The notes beneath the pieces were generated by a model, which was not told the DNA's origin, did no database searches, and was given only the letters and a program-made list of their open reading frames with translations. Positions 33,309 to 42,644 of a stretch of DNA of 64,000 bases are shown here, one piece after another. Source of the DNA: Oceanithermus desulfurans (GTDB taxonomy: Bacteria > Deinococcota > Deinococci > Deinococcales > Marinithermaceae); assembly GCF_014201675.1 (NCBI RefSeq), contig NZ_JACHEZ010000007.1:62001-126000 (forward strand), given 5' to 3'. How positions within the stretch are numbered: position 1 is the first letter of the stretch; every line of letters begins with the position of its first letter. A program made the position numbers and the translations under genes.

Positions 33309-35323
33309 TGTTTGGCCGGCAAGAAAGGGCTGGGTTGCTTTGCCGCGCTGACCCACAGCTTTTCCCGCGGCCTGGAGAGGGCAACGAAAAGTAGCTGCCG
33401 CTCGAGCTCGAGCAACGCTTCCCGGTCGGCTTCGGTCTCGGCCTGTTTGAGCACGAAGTCGTTGGGCACTTGTCCATCCTCGACCCCGATCACCGCTACC
33501 GCCCGGAACTCCAGGCCCTTTACCCGGTGCATCGTGGCTAAGCTGACGCCGGGTCCTTGGCCGCCTTCCTCCAGAAACCGAGACGGTAGGCCGGCGCGCT
33601 TCACCGCGGACGCACCTCGGGTCTTTAACAATTTCTTGGTGCGCGCTACGACCGCGGTCTGCTCTGTATCGTAGCCCTGTTCAATCAATGCGCGTAACCA
33701 GTTGGCAAGAGCGGACACTTCTTGGTTAGGTTGGGCAAACACCTGGATTTCTGGAGATTCGCCGCGCAAAAGACTCAAGGCCTTGGGGGCGACCTCTTCC
33801 CCCTCGGCCTCGGTCACCTTCTCGGGTAGCACCCCCACGGCGAAGTTCGCAATCTCACGGGTGGTGCGGTAGTTGATCCAGAGCCTCTGTGACCGACCCA
33901 CGGTCTCTATACCGAGCCGCCGCCAGGGGACGCGGGTTTGGTAGATGCGCTGCGCGGCATCCCCGACCAGGAAAAGATCGTTATCGCCCTCGGGGACGAT
34001 CGCGCGTAGTAGCTTCAGCTGGATCGGGCTTAGGTCCTGGGTCTCGTCCACCACCACGTGGTCGAACCTGGGTAGCTTCTCGAGGTTCTCGAGCAACGTT
34101 CGCGTCCGGCTGCCCCAGGTTTCAAGCCCCCGGGAAACAAGCAGGCTCCGGGTCCGGTCGAAGACGGGCCAGAGCTCCCGGCGCCGCGCTTGGCTGAGCG
34201 GCGTGCCCCGGCCGGTGCGGTCCACCGCCAGGTACTCCTCCAGGCTGCGCACCCCCCAAGCGTCCACCACCCGCACCCACTCGTTGAAAAGGAAAAGGTC
34301 GCTCGCCCACTCCGGGCGTCCAACCTCTTCCGCCGCCCGCTTAAGGGCCTCCTCGATCTGCTTATCCCTGGCGACACTGAGCTTCTTGCCAAGCCCTTTC
34401 GTATGCCAGCGCGTGAGCAGGCGATCAAAATGCTCGACCTCGAGGTTCTCGAGTCCCCCAGCAAGCCGCGCTACCCCGTCTTTGAGTGCTTCGGCGAGCG
34501 TCCGCGTGTAAGTGGTGAGCAGCACTCGAGCCTCGGGGTTTTCTTGGGCCAGGCGCACCGCGCGGTGGATTGCCACCACCGTTTTCCCCGTGCCGGCCGC
34601 GCCCGTTGCCTTGGCCGGGCCGCGGTAGTCCTGGTCCACGACGGCGCGCTGGACCGGATGTAAAAAGACCATCCAGTCCTCCCAGTCTCCGAAGAGGGCT
34701 TGCTTGAGCTCCTCCTTGGTCTCGATTAGGAGGTAACGGTAACGGTTGCTGGGGTGGTGGAAAGGGTCCTCAACCTTAACCTTGGGCGGAAGCGGAACGG
34801 GCTTATTCTCGAGCAAACTGAGGATGCGTTCTTGTATCAGCGGGCCTAGCTCGGAAGCGAGTTCGAGGGCGCGGTCTATGTCGGCCAGCTTCATCGTCGC
34901 CACGTAGTGGAGGGGGATCCCCAGATCGTGAAGGTACTCCTCAGGGTAGTGGGCAAGTGGAGCGTGAACCTCAGTCTTTTTCACCACCACCTGCTCCTCG
35001 ACTTTTATGCGGACAACCTGGAACTCCTGGGTCTTGGGGTGGAACTCCGCCCGATGCCGCTCAGCCCACTGGTAGGCCTTGTCGTGATGATCCACGTACA
35101 AGGGGACGAGCGTACCCTCCTGCGCGGAAAGAATTAGTCGCAGGTCCTTATTCAGCCGCAGCGACCAAAACCCGTTTTTCAACTTCTCGAGCTTGTGACC
35201 CGGCATGAGCAGGCCGGCAGCGAGCTTTAGCAGTTCATAGTTGATCTGTTCTGCTAGCTCAGCTGGAAACTTCTTGCGGACTTCCTCCAGCAGGTCATGA
35301 TTCAGGGCGATGTTCCATTGCAT
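33305..35323 (-). CDS. RelE/ParE-like domain fused to a UvrD-type helicase
   Basis: A 672-residue fusion. Residues 1-95 resemble a RelE/ParE fold: FPAELAEQINYELLKLAAGLLMPGHKLEKL, FWSLRLNKDLRLIL, and LVPLYVDHHDKAYQWAERHR. The SF1A helicase follows: Walker A GAAGTGKTVVAIHRAVRLA near 241, HVVVDETQDLSPIQ near 423, GDAAQRIYQTR, SLATMHRVKGLEFRAVAV near 600, and LLFVALSRPREKLWV. No nuclease domain is seen. ATG at 35323 follows GGAGGCGATCAAAG and overlaps the upstream helicase-nuclease gene by 29 bases. It may couple DNA unwinding to an RNase- or gyrase-type toxic head, or the head may only bind (inference). Confidence 0.85.
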   Translation of the reverse strand: MQWNIALNHDLLEEVRKKFPAELAEQINYELLKLAAGLLMPGHKLEKLKNGFWSLRLNKDLRLILSAQEGTLVPLYVDHHDKAYQWAERHRAEFHPKTQEFQVVRIKVEEQVVVKKTEVHAPLAHYPEEYLHDLGIPLHYVATMKLADIDRALELASELGPLIQERILSLLENKPVPLPPKVKVEDPFHHPSNRYRYLLIETKEELKQALFGDWEDWMVFLHPVQRAVVDQDYRGPAKATGAAGTGKTVVAIHRAVRLAQENPEARVLLTTYTRTLAEALKDGVARLAGGLENLEVEHFDRLLTRWHTKGLGKKLSVARDKQIEEALKRAAEEVGRPEWASDLFLFNEWVRVVDAWGVRSLEEYLAVDRTGRGTPLSQARRRELWPVFDRTRSLLVSRGLETWGSRTRTLLENLEKLPRFDHVVVDETQDLSPIQLKLLRAIVPEGDNDLFLVGDAAQRIYQTRVPWRRLGIETVGRSQRLWINYRTTREIANFAVGVLPEKVTEAEGEEVAPKALSLLRGESPEIQVFAQPNQEVSALANWLRALIEQGYDTEQTAVVARTKKLLKTRGASAVKRAGLPSRFLEEGGQGPGVSLATMHRVKGLEFRAVAVIGVEDGQVPNDFVLKQAETEADREALLELERQLLFVALSRPREKLWVSAAKQPSPFLPAKH

Positions 35324-38300
35324 CTTTGATCGCCTCCACGACCCGGTCCGGGTCCTCCGCAACTTCGACGTATTTCCAGGAGCCGCCGATCTTTGCAGGG
35401 TTCATGTCGACCAACACCACCCTTCCCCAGCGCAGGAGCGCCTGGCCGGCAACCGCTCCGTCATCACCGACGAGGTCTTCGAGCACCGCGTCGGGGGGTG
35501 GCACGCCACGGGCCTTGAGTGCCTCGACCAGGGGTTCAAGGTCGGGACGTACCGAAAGTAACTCCCCCCAGGGGTCTCGGCCCCCGGCGCTGACCAGGCT
35601 CCTAAGCGTCTCGAGGTCCTGCGTCCAGTCCTGATCGTAACGGAATACCAGATGCCTCCTACCCGCCTCGGTGAGTAGGCCACGGCGAAGCGCGTCGCCC
35701 TGGAGGCGCTTGGGGTCGTCGTGCCCGGGGCCGTCCACAAAGACGCCTAGATCGGCTTCGCGATAATAAAAGTCGTACCGCACTGAACTGCCACCCACGG
35801 CCACGGTGTACTGAGCTTCGTCGGGTAGCGGCAGGCTTCGGCGCTTGAGTTCATTCAGGAATTTCTTTTCGAGCTCACTCTCCGCGTGCCTCAACAGGCG
35901 CTCTATGCGGGTTCGTGAAGCCGCCGGCGAAAACACCAGCCTCCGCCAGCCTTTGAGGTCGTTTAGGACCAAACGTCGGTCAAGCAAGTGGTGCACGGCC
36001 TGGTTGTGGTAGCTGAGCAGGCAACGGTAACAGGCTTTTTCGCAGGCCTCTTCAGGGTCGTTGGCGTGCAGCAGGTCGAGAGCCACATCGATGAGCTGGT
36101 CCCAGCGCGCGGGTTCAAGCAGCGACCTCAGTGCTCCCAACCCGCCTTCTACCCGCTCGTGAAAGACGATACGGTAGGGCACCCCCGAAGCTCCTGCGGG
36201 CTCGAGAAACACCCCCAACTCTCCTTCTTCCAGCTCGAGCGCTACAAGCGCAGCCCGCCACAAAGCCCAGCCCAGGCTCTGGTAGTAAGCGTAAGCCTGT
36301 TCGTCGTCCAAGTTCTTGGGCGCGTAGAGCACCAGCGCGTCGACTTCAGCTTCGTGGAACAGGACAACACCATGCACCAGGTCTTCTTCACCGGCGAACT
36401 GAGGGCATTCCCCCCGCTTACCTTCGCGGTGGGGGTGCTGCTCAATTCGTTTTTCACCAAGCAACCATTCGCCGCACTTGCGGCACAGCACGAACCCCCC
36501 GCGCTCCTCAGCCCTGGGTCCGAGGTTGCTTACCCGGATGCGTGCCTGGTGGTCGTATTCGATTCGCAACTCCCCGGCTTCGTAACCCTCGACCACGCCC
36601 GAGGGCTGGTAGCTTTCGACCATTAGGTAACCGCGCCGGCGGCGCTCTTCCTCTTCGCTGGTAATACGTCGCCGCCGGCGGGCGCGTTGCCAGGGCATGG
36701 GCAAAGCGTGCATCCGCGGAGCCATAGATAGGTCCTGCCCGCAGCGCTGGCAGCGCTGCGGCAGGCGCCCGGTCGTGGGCTCGGGATGGTTGGGGAACCC
36801 GCAGTTAGGGCAAAGGGCCACCGGCACGAGCTCGTCTTCGTGTAATCCGTAAGCCATGCGGTTGACCTCGTAGGCAGACTTCCCGTAATAGACGAAGTTC
36901 CCCGGGGCATATTCCCTCAGGGCAATGAGCGGCGTTCGGGTAAGTTGCTGCGGCCCCCGGGCCGCGAGGAGATCAAGGTGTACCGCCTGGCTGCTGAAAG
37001 CGTAGTTCGGCACAAACCCTTCGCTTTCGAGCAGATCCCGCACGCGCAGGGGGTTGTCACCCACGCCGCGCAACTGGTCGATTCGCTTCCCCAGCGCGTC
37101 GAGCTCGCGCTGCAGGCCTCCACGCACCCTTGGATCGTTCAGGTACGCGATGCGCATTTTGACCGCCTCGTGTTGCTCTACCAAGGTGGCCAGTGCCTTG
37201 CGCCAGTTCACGAGGGTCCGGTCCAGAGCGCTCACGAAACCGTCCACTTCGCGTTCGATGAACGAGAGGTCGAGCCAGTCGAACTCCTGCAATTCTAGCG
37301 CCAGCGAGCGGGCAATGGCCTCGAGAATCCGGGTTCGCTCGGCGTTCAAAGCGCGCTTGAGCCCCTCTTCGATTTCTGCCCGCAACGGAAACGCAGGCCT
37401 CGCCTCGACGTCTACGAGTTCCTGCATACTTCCGGGCAGCTCCCAAACCGGAGCCAGATGTTCGAGCACCACTGCGTGCAGGTGAGCCCGTGTCAGCTTC
37501 TCGTTATCGAGCAGGAACCTGGGCGGCCGCACCTCACCCCGGATCATTTCTTCGGGGTGGCGGTAAAAGTACTGATCGTGCGGACCTCGTCGGTAACCCT
37601 GTCCGGCAAAGACCTGCACCAGCGCGGGTTGCCCTCGCCTCCCGGCTCGGCCCGAGCGCTGGGCGTAGTTTGCAGGCGAGGGGGGGACGTTGCGCAGGTA
37701 GACGTTGGCCAAAGCGCCAATATCCACACCGAGCTCCAGGGTGGGCGTGGCCACCAGCACGGCCAGGGGGCTTTCGGGGTCGCGAAAGCTCGCCTCCAGC
37801 CGCCGCCTATCTTCGGCGGGAACCTGTGCCGAGTGCGGCCCGGCCTGGGGGGGCACCGCGAACCAAAACTCTTGATAGAGCTCCCTGAAGAACGCGCTGG
37901 GAGGTTCTTCCCGAAGCAAGACGCCGGGGAACTCGGGGGAACGGTCCAGCACCTTCAAGTAGAAGGGCACCCGGCTCTTTGGGCAGTAGCGAAGGTTCTT
38001 GCTCCGCACCCGTTGGAGCCGCACCCGGCTGGGGCTAAGCACATGGCCTCCGATCTGGTCACGACCGCGGGATGGCAAACTTTTGGGGCTGAGCAGCCGC
38101 TCGTCCTGCAATTTCAGGTAAACGTTGCGCAGCCAGGATTGGGCGTCTTCGCGCCGTTCCAGGTTCAGAGCCCTTATGACCCACTGCTCGAAGCGGCTGG
38201 GGCGGACGCCTCCGATCAGCGGCACCACCCGTCCCCGCTTGGGGGGCCTTGCGGGTTTGCGTTCGACCAGAACCACGGGCTCGCCCGGTTCATAAAAAAC

Positions 38301-40964
38301 CGCCTCCGCGAAGCCCTCATCTTCGAGCAATTGTCGTACCCGGTAGTCAAAATCGAAGTTCATGATGTCCAGGTCGACTCCGCTGCCCAGCGCTTCGCGC
38401 CGGCGCACCAGGTCCAGTAAGCCCCGCAGCACATCGGCGCGGACATCGGCCGGGGTTTCCTCAAAACCCTTCCAGAGGTTTTCGTCCTCTACCAGCTTTT
38501 CCAGCCCTTTGTACTCGTAGCGAACCAGGCCGGCTTCTTCGAGGTTCGGGAAGTTGGGTTGTACGTTGCGCGCCGCGTCGGCAGCGGCAAAAAGCTGCAG
38601 GACGGTGGCGTAGGCCCTGGATACTTCGGGATCCTGATAAATCTCGGCCCCGCTCCGTTTCCAGTAGTTCAGTACTTCCAGCCCGGCTTCGCCCAAGCTT
38701 AGCGACCCCTTTTCGTCGAGCAGGCGGAGCAGCGCTTGTCGGAAGGCCAAACGGTGGGCCAGGTCAGAGAAGTGGGCCGATTGGAAACTGGTGTCTTGAA
38801 CGTTGTCGGTAAAAGCGATGATCTTGCGCTCGTCTTCCGCCAGGGAGCCCAGGGTGGCGAGCAGGATCAGGTCGGTAGCGGTGGACCGGCCTACCAGGCC
38901 AAAAGGGGTTAGCTTGGCGTACTCCGCTGGCCGGCGGTCGTAATGGATGCCGCAGTGGGGGCAGAAGAGAAAGGGGGCAGCCACTTCTACGAACGCGCGG
39001 CCCCCTTCTTCGGGGCGCACCTCGCCTCGTTCGGGGTCAATCCGCAAGTTACGGGGAGTATGCGGGCGGTAGCTCGACTTCACCCCGCCATTGCCGGTCA
39101 ACCAGTTTTCAGGCAGGGACACCTCTTCGGGATCGAAGGCACCGGGGGTGAGGTAGACCACGCCCTCGGTCTCACCGAACTCGGCGGGTTGAAAGCGGTT
39201 GCCACCGCGAAAAGCTACGTAGAACTCGTTCTTGCACTGGCGGCAGAAGACCACAGGATACGCGGGGGACCCGCCGAGCTCCAGCTCGCCCTGGCCGCTC
39301 AGCCGCGGCGGATCATGGAGGGTGCCGGTCAAGCCGACGTTCTGGCTGTAGAAGCCGTGCAACTTAAGTTGTAACAAGGGTTTTTCGCCGACTTCGGCAA
39401 ACTGAGCCAGCGACATGAAGGCCAGCAGTTCGCGGCGGGCCTCTTCAGGGGGCAGGTTCCGAACTTCCGCATAAGCGCTTACCAGCTCCGCAAGGGGTTT
39501 GGCTCCCCGGCTCAGCTGCGCCCCAATCCAGCCAAGCGTCGGGTGGTCTTGAAGGTGCCTGCCCAGCTCGCCGGGATCGGTTTCGCTTGTGCCCAGGAAG
39601 GCCAGGGAAAGTTGTTCTACCGCCGACTTTCCCACAGCTTTCAGTTCGGGAACCGGACCTAGTGGGGGCTGGGGTACGGCGGGCGTCGGGCGGGCGTCGG
39701 CGTAGGTTTCGCGGATGAGCACCTCTACGGGTGCGCCAAAGAGGCGGCTGGCAAAATCAAGGGCTCCGTCGCCTTCTTCTTCCTCGATGGTGGCCGAGGT
39801 ACCGATAAACCGAAGGGTGCCCTCAGTGCCGGTGTGAACCTTGAGCCTGCGAATCAGCAGCGCGGTATCAGCCCCCTTGAGTCCCCCGTAGGTGTGGAGC
39901 TCGTCGAGCACCAGGTAGCGGAGTAAGCCGCGATGCTCCGCGGGGAAGAGGCTCAGGTCCTCGCGGCGGGTGAGGATGAGCTCCAGCATGACGTAGTTGG
40001 TAAGCAAGATATCCGGCGGGTCCTGACGGATCTCCTCCCGCGAGGCGCGCATCACGGTGGAGAGCGCTCCGTCGTCCAGGCGAAGTTCGCGCTCGAGGGA
40101 CCTGCGACGGTCCTCCCCCTCCTCGCGGGTATGGGGTGTTTCCCCGGTGTACAGGGCAACGCTCAGGCCGCTATCGCGCAGGCGCAGCACCAGGTCGCGG
40201 AACTGGTCGTTGGCCAGGGCGTTCATGGGGTAAACCAGAATGGCCTTGGTGCCGCGCTTGCCCTCGTCGCGCATGCGCAACGCGTAGTCGATGACGGGCA
40301 GACCGAAGGCAAACGACTTGCCCGAGCCGGTGCCCGTGGCCACCACCACGTTTTCGCCTGCTTTGGCCCTTCGGAAAGCCTCTACCTGGTGTACGTAAGG
40401 ACGGATAGGGGGCGAGCCGGCGTCGTGCGCATTCTGGCGGAAGATGCGCAATGCGTCGGGATGCAGCAGGTCTTCGTTCACAAGCCGCTCGAGCGGGGGG
40501 CCCGACTTGAGCTCGCGCCGCAACTCCACATAGGGTTCGCGCCAGAGTAGCCCGCCTTTTTCGACCGCCTCTTCCAGGTAGGTTCGAATCGCTGGATTTT
40601 CGGGTTTGACGAAGGCTTCGACGTAGCCCCGGTAGACTTCGCGAACGTGCTGAATGCGTGCAAAGGCGTCCCGGGACAGCAAAGGGGAAACCCCTTCGGC
40701 CGGAAGCTCGAGCACGCCCTCGGCCAGCGCCCGCCAGCCCGGGGGCATGGAGACCAGCCCGACCCGGATTCGCAGCTCGTCGGCGTCCAGGCCCATATTC
40801 TTGAATGGGGCAAGCAAGGCCGAAAATTCCTCCGGTGCAACCTCCGAAAAGTCCACACCGGACCAGTCGAGGGCGGCACCGCCCACGAACTTGGGAACGA
40901 CCTGTGAATACCAAACCTGCGGGCTCAGGACTTGCTCGATCTCGGCCAGGTTCACTGCATCCAT
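35295..40964 (-). CDS. DEAD-box helicase with DUF1998 and Vsr-like nuclease domain (DruE/MrfA-like)
   Basis: A 1889-residue protein. After about 185 N-terminal residues comes an SF2 helicase: ATGTGSGKSFAF (Walker A 211-217), DELHTYGGLKG at 354, GTSATIEEE, and TPTLELGVDIGALANVYLRNVPPSPANYAQRSGRAGR near 1100. A DUF1998-type region has Cys pairs near 1384 (CPNCGFP, CQRCG), then CRKCGEWL, and CEKACYRCLLSYHNQ near 1645. The C-terminus reads RYDFYYREADLGVFVDGPGHDD near 1740, like the Vsr/PD-(D/E)XK core. Size and order resemble DruE of Druantia, whose partners are absent; MrfA-type repair helicases and a fused DISARM DrmA-DrmB are alternatives. Its overlap with RelE-UvrD suggests a two-protein machine. 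Confidence 0.85.
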   Translation of the reverse strand: MDAVNLAEIEQVLSPQVWYSQVVPKFVGGAALDWSGVDFSEVAPEEFSALLAPFKNMGLDADELRIRVGLVSMPPGWRALAEGVLELPAEGVSPLLSRDAFARIQHVREVYRGYVEAFVKPENPAIRTYLEEAVEKGGLLWREPYVELRRELKSGPPLERLVNEDLLHPDALRIFRQNAHDAGSPPIRPYVHQVEAFRRAKAGENVVVATGTGSGKSFAFGLPVIDYALRMRDEGKRGTKAILVYPMNALANDQFRDLVLRLRDSGLSVALYTGETPHTREEGEDRRRSLERELRLDDGALSTVMRASREEIRQDPPDILLTNYVMLELILTRREDLSLFPAEHRGLLRYLVLDELHTYGGLKGADTALLIRRLKVHTGTEGTLRFIGTSATIEEEEGDGALDFASRLFGAPVEVLIRETYADARPTPAVPQPPLGPVPELKAVGKSAVEQLSLAFLGTSETDPGELGRHLQDHPTLGWIGAQLSRGAKPLAELVSAYAEVRNLPPEEARRELLAFMSLAQFAEVGEKPLLQLKLHGFYSQNVGLTGTLHDPPRLSGQGELELGGSPAYPVVFCRQCKNEFYVAFRGGNRFQPAEFGETEGVVYLTPGAFDPEEVSLPENWLTGNGGVKSSYRPHTPRNLRIDPERGEVRPEEGGRAFVEVAAPFLFCPHCGIHYDRRPAEYAKLTPFGLVGRSTATDLILLATLGSLAEDERKIIAFTDNVQDTSFQSAHFSDLAHRLAFRQALLRLLDEKGSLSLGEAGLEVLNYWKRSGAEIYQDPEVSRAYATVLQLFAAADAARNVQPNFPNLEEAGLVRYEYKGLEKLVEDENLWKGFEETPADVRADVLRGLLDLVRRREALGSGVDLDIMNFDFDYRVRQLLEDEGFAEAVFYEPGEPVVLVERKPARPPKRGRVVPLIGGVRPSRFEQWVIRALNLERREDAQSWLRNVYLKLQDERLLSPKSLPSRGRDQIGGHVLSPSRVRLQRVRSKNLRYCPKSRVPFYLKVLDRSPEFPGVLLREEPPSAFFRELYQEFWFAVPPQAGPHSAQVPAEDRRRLEASFRDPESPLAVLVATPTLELGVDIGALANVYLRNVPPSPANYAQRSGRAGRRGQPALVQVFAGQGYRRGPHDQYFYRHPEEMIRGEVRPPRFLLDNEKLTRAHLHAVVLEHLAPVWELPGSMQELVDVEARPAFPLRAEIEEGLKRALNAERTRILEAIARSLALELQEFDWLDLSFIEREVDGFVSALDRTLVNWRKALATLVEQHEAVKMRIAYLNDPRVRGGLQRELDALGKRIDQLRGVGDNPLRVRDLLESEGFVPNYAFSSQAVHLDLLAARGPQQLTRTPLIALREYAPGNFVYYGKSAYEVNRMAYGLHEDELVPVALCPNCGFPNHPEPTTGRLPQRCQRCGQDLSMAPRMHALPMPWQRARRRRRITSEEEERRRRGYLMVESYQPSGVVEGYEAGELRIEYDHQARIRVSNLGPRAEERGGFVLCRKCGEWLLGEKRIEQHPHREGKRGECPQFAGEEDLVHGVVLFHEAEVDALVLYAPKNLDDEQAYAYYQSLGWALWRAALVALELEEGELGVFLEPAGASGVPYRIVFHERVEGGLGALRSLLEPARWDQLIDVALDLLHANDPEEACEKACYRCLLSYHNQAVHHLLDRRLVLNDLKGWRRLVFSPAASRTRIERLLRHAESELEKKFLNELKRRSLPLPDEAQYTVAVGGSSVRYDFYYREADLGVFVDGPGHDDPKRLQGDALRRGLLTEAGRRHLVFRYDQDWTQDLETLRSLVSAGGRDPWGELLSVRPDLEPLVEALKARGVPPPDAVLEDLVGDDGAVAGQALLRWGRVVLVDMNPAKIGGSWKYVEVAEDPDRVVEAIKDAMEHRPES

Positions 40965-41110
40965 TCCGCTCTCCCTGTTCTTGCCTTACTCTAATGCCTT
41001 GGTCGCTTTGATGGGTTTAGGCGTGAACATTGGGTGGGGTGCGGCCGACCGAGTTCGCCAGAGCCCGTGCCTGGGTAGTGGTTGGAAGGGTAGTTGGTCG
41101 AATATTCCCA

Positions 41111-41129
41111 GGGGCCTCGTAGAGGCCCC
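41111..41129 (-). terminator. Terminator after the HigBA-SecB operon
   Basis: The eight-base arms GGGGCCTC and GAGGCCCC around a three-base loop, 13 bases after the chaperone gene stop on the reverse strand. It separates that operon from the helicase-nuclease gene, which has its own TAGAGT-like -10 box and GGGAG site. Confidence 0.7.
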
Positions 41130-41141
41130 CGGTCCAAGGTG

Positions 41142-41750
41142 CTACCTGACCGTCTTGAACGCGGGCAGGACGAGCCGCGGTAGGCCCATCTGGGCGGTAA
41201 GCTGGTCTACCTGAACTCGGAAGTAGGGCCAGAGGTTGACCGGCAAGTTCTGATGGGCGAAGAGTGCGTAGATCGCCTTGGAAGGCTTCATCCGAGAGCT
41301 GTAAACGCCGCGCCAGACCGCCTGGATGTAACCGAACGTGCGCTCCTTGCCGCCGTCTTTTTCCTGCACCAAGAACTCGACCTCGAAGCGCAGGGCGGCG
41401 GAGAACCCTCCGTCCATCAGCCTCGGGTGTTCGTCGGTCGGGGTGAGGCTGATCTCGAAACCCAGCCGCCCTTCCGGACGCGCCTTGACCTGGGCTTCGA
41501 TCTGCTCGAGCAAGACCGCTCTCAAATCCAGGCCCCGGATGAACTCGGTGTAAGCCTTCGGGTCCACCTTAGGGGCTTCAGGGGCTTCGCCCTTTTTTGA
41601 CTTCGGCTTATGGAGCCCCGAGTTCACCAGCACGTTGTAGGCGCGCTGGTAGCGGATGCCCAGCTCTCTTGCGATCTCGCTGATGCTCTTACCCTGCCGG
41701 TAAAGCTCGCGGATCCGCTCGGACTTGGTGGGGGATGCCTGCGCCGCCAT
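41142..41750 (-). CDS. HTH - SecB-like chaperone fusion of a toxin-antitoxin-chaperone operon
   Basis: A 202-residue two-part protein. Residues about 8-45 are a helix-turn-helix (SERIRELYRQGKSISEIARELGIRYQRAYNVL) like those of resolvases. From about 65 it is SecB-like: beta strands LGFEISLTPTDEH, FSAALRFEVEFLVQEKDGG, and the family-type end NLWPYFRVQVDQLTAQMGLPRLVLPAF. In M. tuberculosis a SecB-like protein (Rv1957) protects the HigA antitoxin and follows higB-higA. The same order holds here, and its ATG abuts the antitoxin TAG. SecB itself is not expected in this phylum. The HTH fusion is unusual and could let the chaperone bind the operator. Confidence 0.82.
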   Translation of the reverse strand: MAAQASPTKSERIRELYRQGKSISEIARELGIRYQRAYNVLVNSGLHKPKSKKGEAPEAPKVDPKAYTEFIRGLDLRAVLLEQIEAQVKARPEGRLGFEISLTPTDEHPRLMDGGFSAALRFEVEFLVQEKDGGKERTFGYIQAVWRGVYSSRMKPSKAIYALFAHQNLPVNLWPYFRVQVDQLTAQMGLPRLVLPAFKTVR

Positions 41751-42191
41751 CTACGCCGCCCAAACGAAGTCGCCCGCGTCGCCGTCGCCGGTGCGCTCGG
41801 GCCCCTGCCAGCCAAGGGGGGCCGGACCCTGCCAGGCGGGCTCCTCGGCCACCACGTCCATGTGCTCGAGGAAGTAGCGAGCCGCTACCTCGCCACTCTC
41901 CTGGTCCACGAAGTTCAGATCCACCCGGTAGCCGAGAGCGTTGGCGTAGCGGGCGATGGTCTCCAGGCTCAGGGCAAGCCCCTCGGCGCCCTCGATCTGG
42001 GAAAGCCGGCTCCGGTTTGCGTAGCCGAGCCTCCGAGCCAGCTCGGTCTGGCTGAGGTCCCGCTGCTTGCGCAGGTAGCGCAGGATCTCGCCAAGCTCCT
42101 CGGCGGTGACCTCGTAATAGGCCCGCCGCAGTTCGGGGTTTTCCATCGACTCTGCGAAATACTTTTCGAGCGTGGTGAGTTTCCTCTTCAC
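41751..42191 (-). CDS. HigA-type antitoxin with HTH and chaperone-addiction-like tail
   Basis: A 146-residue antitoxin. Residues about 28-85 are an Xre HTH (GEILRYLRKQRDLSQTELARRLGYANRSRLSQIEGAEGLALSLETIARYANALGYRV). The tail (about 115-146) is Trp, Gly and Pro rich (AWQGPAPLGWQGPERTGDGDAGDFVWAA) and probably unfolded. Such tails in TAC antitoxins are chaperone-addiction segments that make them depend on the SecB-like protein; that role is inferred here. ATG overlaps the toxin stop as ATGA. It likely binds the palindromes near 42580-42617. Confidence 0.85.
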   Translation of the reverse strand: MKRKLTTLEKYFAESMENPELRRAYYEVTAEELGEILRYLRKQRDLSQTELARRLGYANRSRLSQIEGAEGLALSLETIARYANALGYRVDLNFVDQESGEVAARYFLEHMDVVAEEPAWQGPAPLGWQGPERTGDGDAGDFVWAA

Positions 42192-42547
42192 TCCTCCGCC
42201 TCCTTTCGATAAGCCCCAAGCGCATAAGACAGCAGAGCGTCGTCAGACTCCTTAGATTTCTTCAGCTCTCCCGCGGCAGCTACGAAAATCGCCTCTCCTT
42301 TGCGCCAAAAGTAGATGCGGATGTAGTGGTGGCGGTAGCGCTTGCGTAATTCGGAGATGGGGCCGTGAAAGTTCCATTTCACGTAGGGCGCCCGAAGATC
42401 CTCCCCTTGCTGCTCTAGCAGTTTCAAAAGCCACATTACTTGGGCCCACAACCTCGCGTCGTCACGTTCCAAGCGCCAAAGCCACTCCTCGATAAGCGAT
42501 TGACCGCGCTCATCGCGATAGAACTCAACTCGATAGGGCCCGGACAC
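42188..42547 (-). CDS. HigB/RelE-type toxin
   Basis: A 119-residue toxin of the Gp49/HigB type, expected to cut mRNA at the ribosome. The order fits: YRVEFYRDERGQSLIEEWLWRLERDD, VMWLLKLLEQQGEDLRAPYVKWNFHGPISELRKRYRHHYIRIYFWRKGEAIFVAAAGELKKSKESDDALLSYALGAYR. The Arg and Tyr residues of the RIYFW strand and the Lys-rich helix are typical active-site elements. The start is GTG at 42547, behind GGAG. It is the first gene of the operon, typical of HigBA rather than RelBE. Confidence 0.88.
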   Translation of the reverse strand: MSGPYRVEFYRDERGQSLIEEWLWRLERDDARLWAQVMWLLKLLEQQGEDLRAPYVKWNFHGPISELRKRYRHHYIRIYFWRKGEAIFVAAAGELKKSKESDDALLSYALGAYRKEAEE

Positions 42548-42558
42548 TACACACTCCG

Positions 42559-42617
42559 ATCCTAATGCGCCCCGTGAACGTTAGTCAACCCTAACTTATA
42601 CAGCCGCGATAATCGCG
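42559..42617 (-). promoter_or_regulatory. higBA promoter with two palindromes
   Basis: On the reverse strand TTGACT (42583-42588), an 18-base spacer and TAGGAT (42559-42564). GTTAG-6-CTAAC (42580-42595) overlaps the -35, an obvious site for antitoxin repression. A second palindrome, CGCGATAATCGCG (42605-42617), lies just upstream and could bind the HTH of the chaperone or a second HigA dimer. Confidence 0.65.
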
Positions 42618-42644
42618 CATTAAGAGACGGCGCGCTTCTTCCAC

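Noticed and set aside
35295-40964. Calling the large helicase a fused DISARM DrmA-DrmB
   Set aside because: Helicase plus DUF1998 would fit, but no drmC is present and the Vsr-like end and the N-terminal Walker A fit DruE or MrfA types better. Kept only as an alternative.
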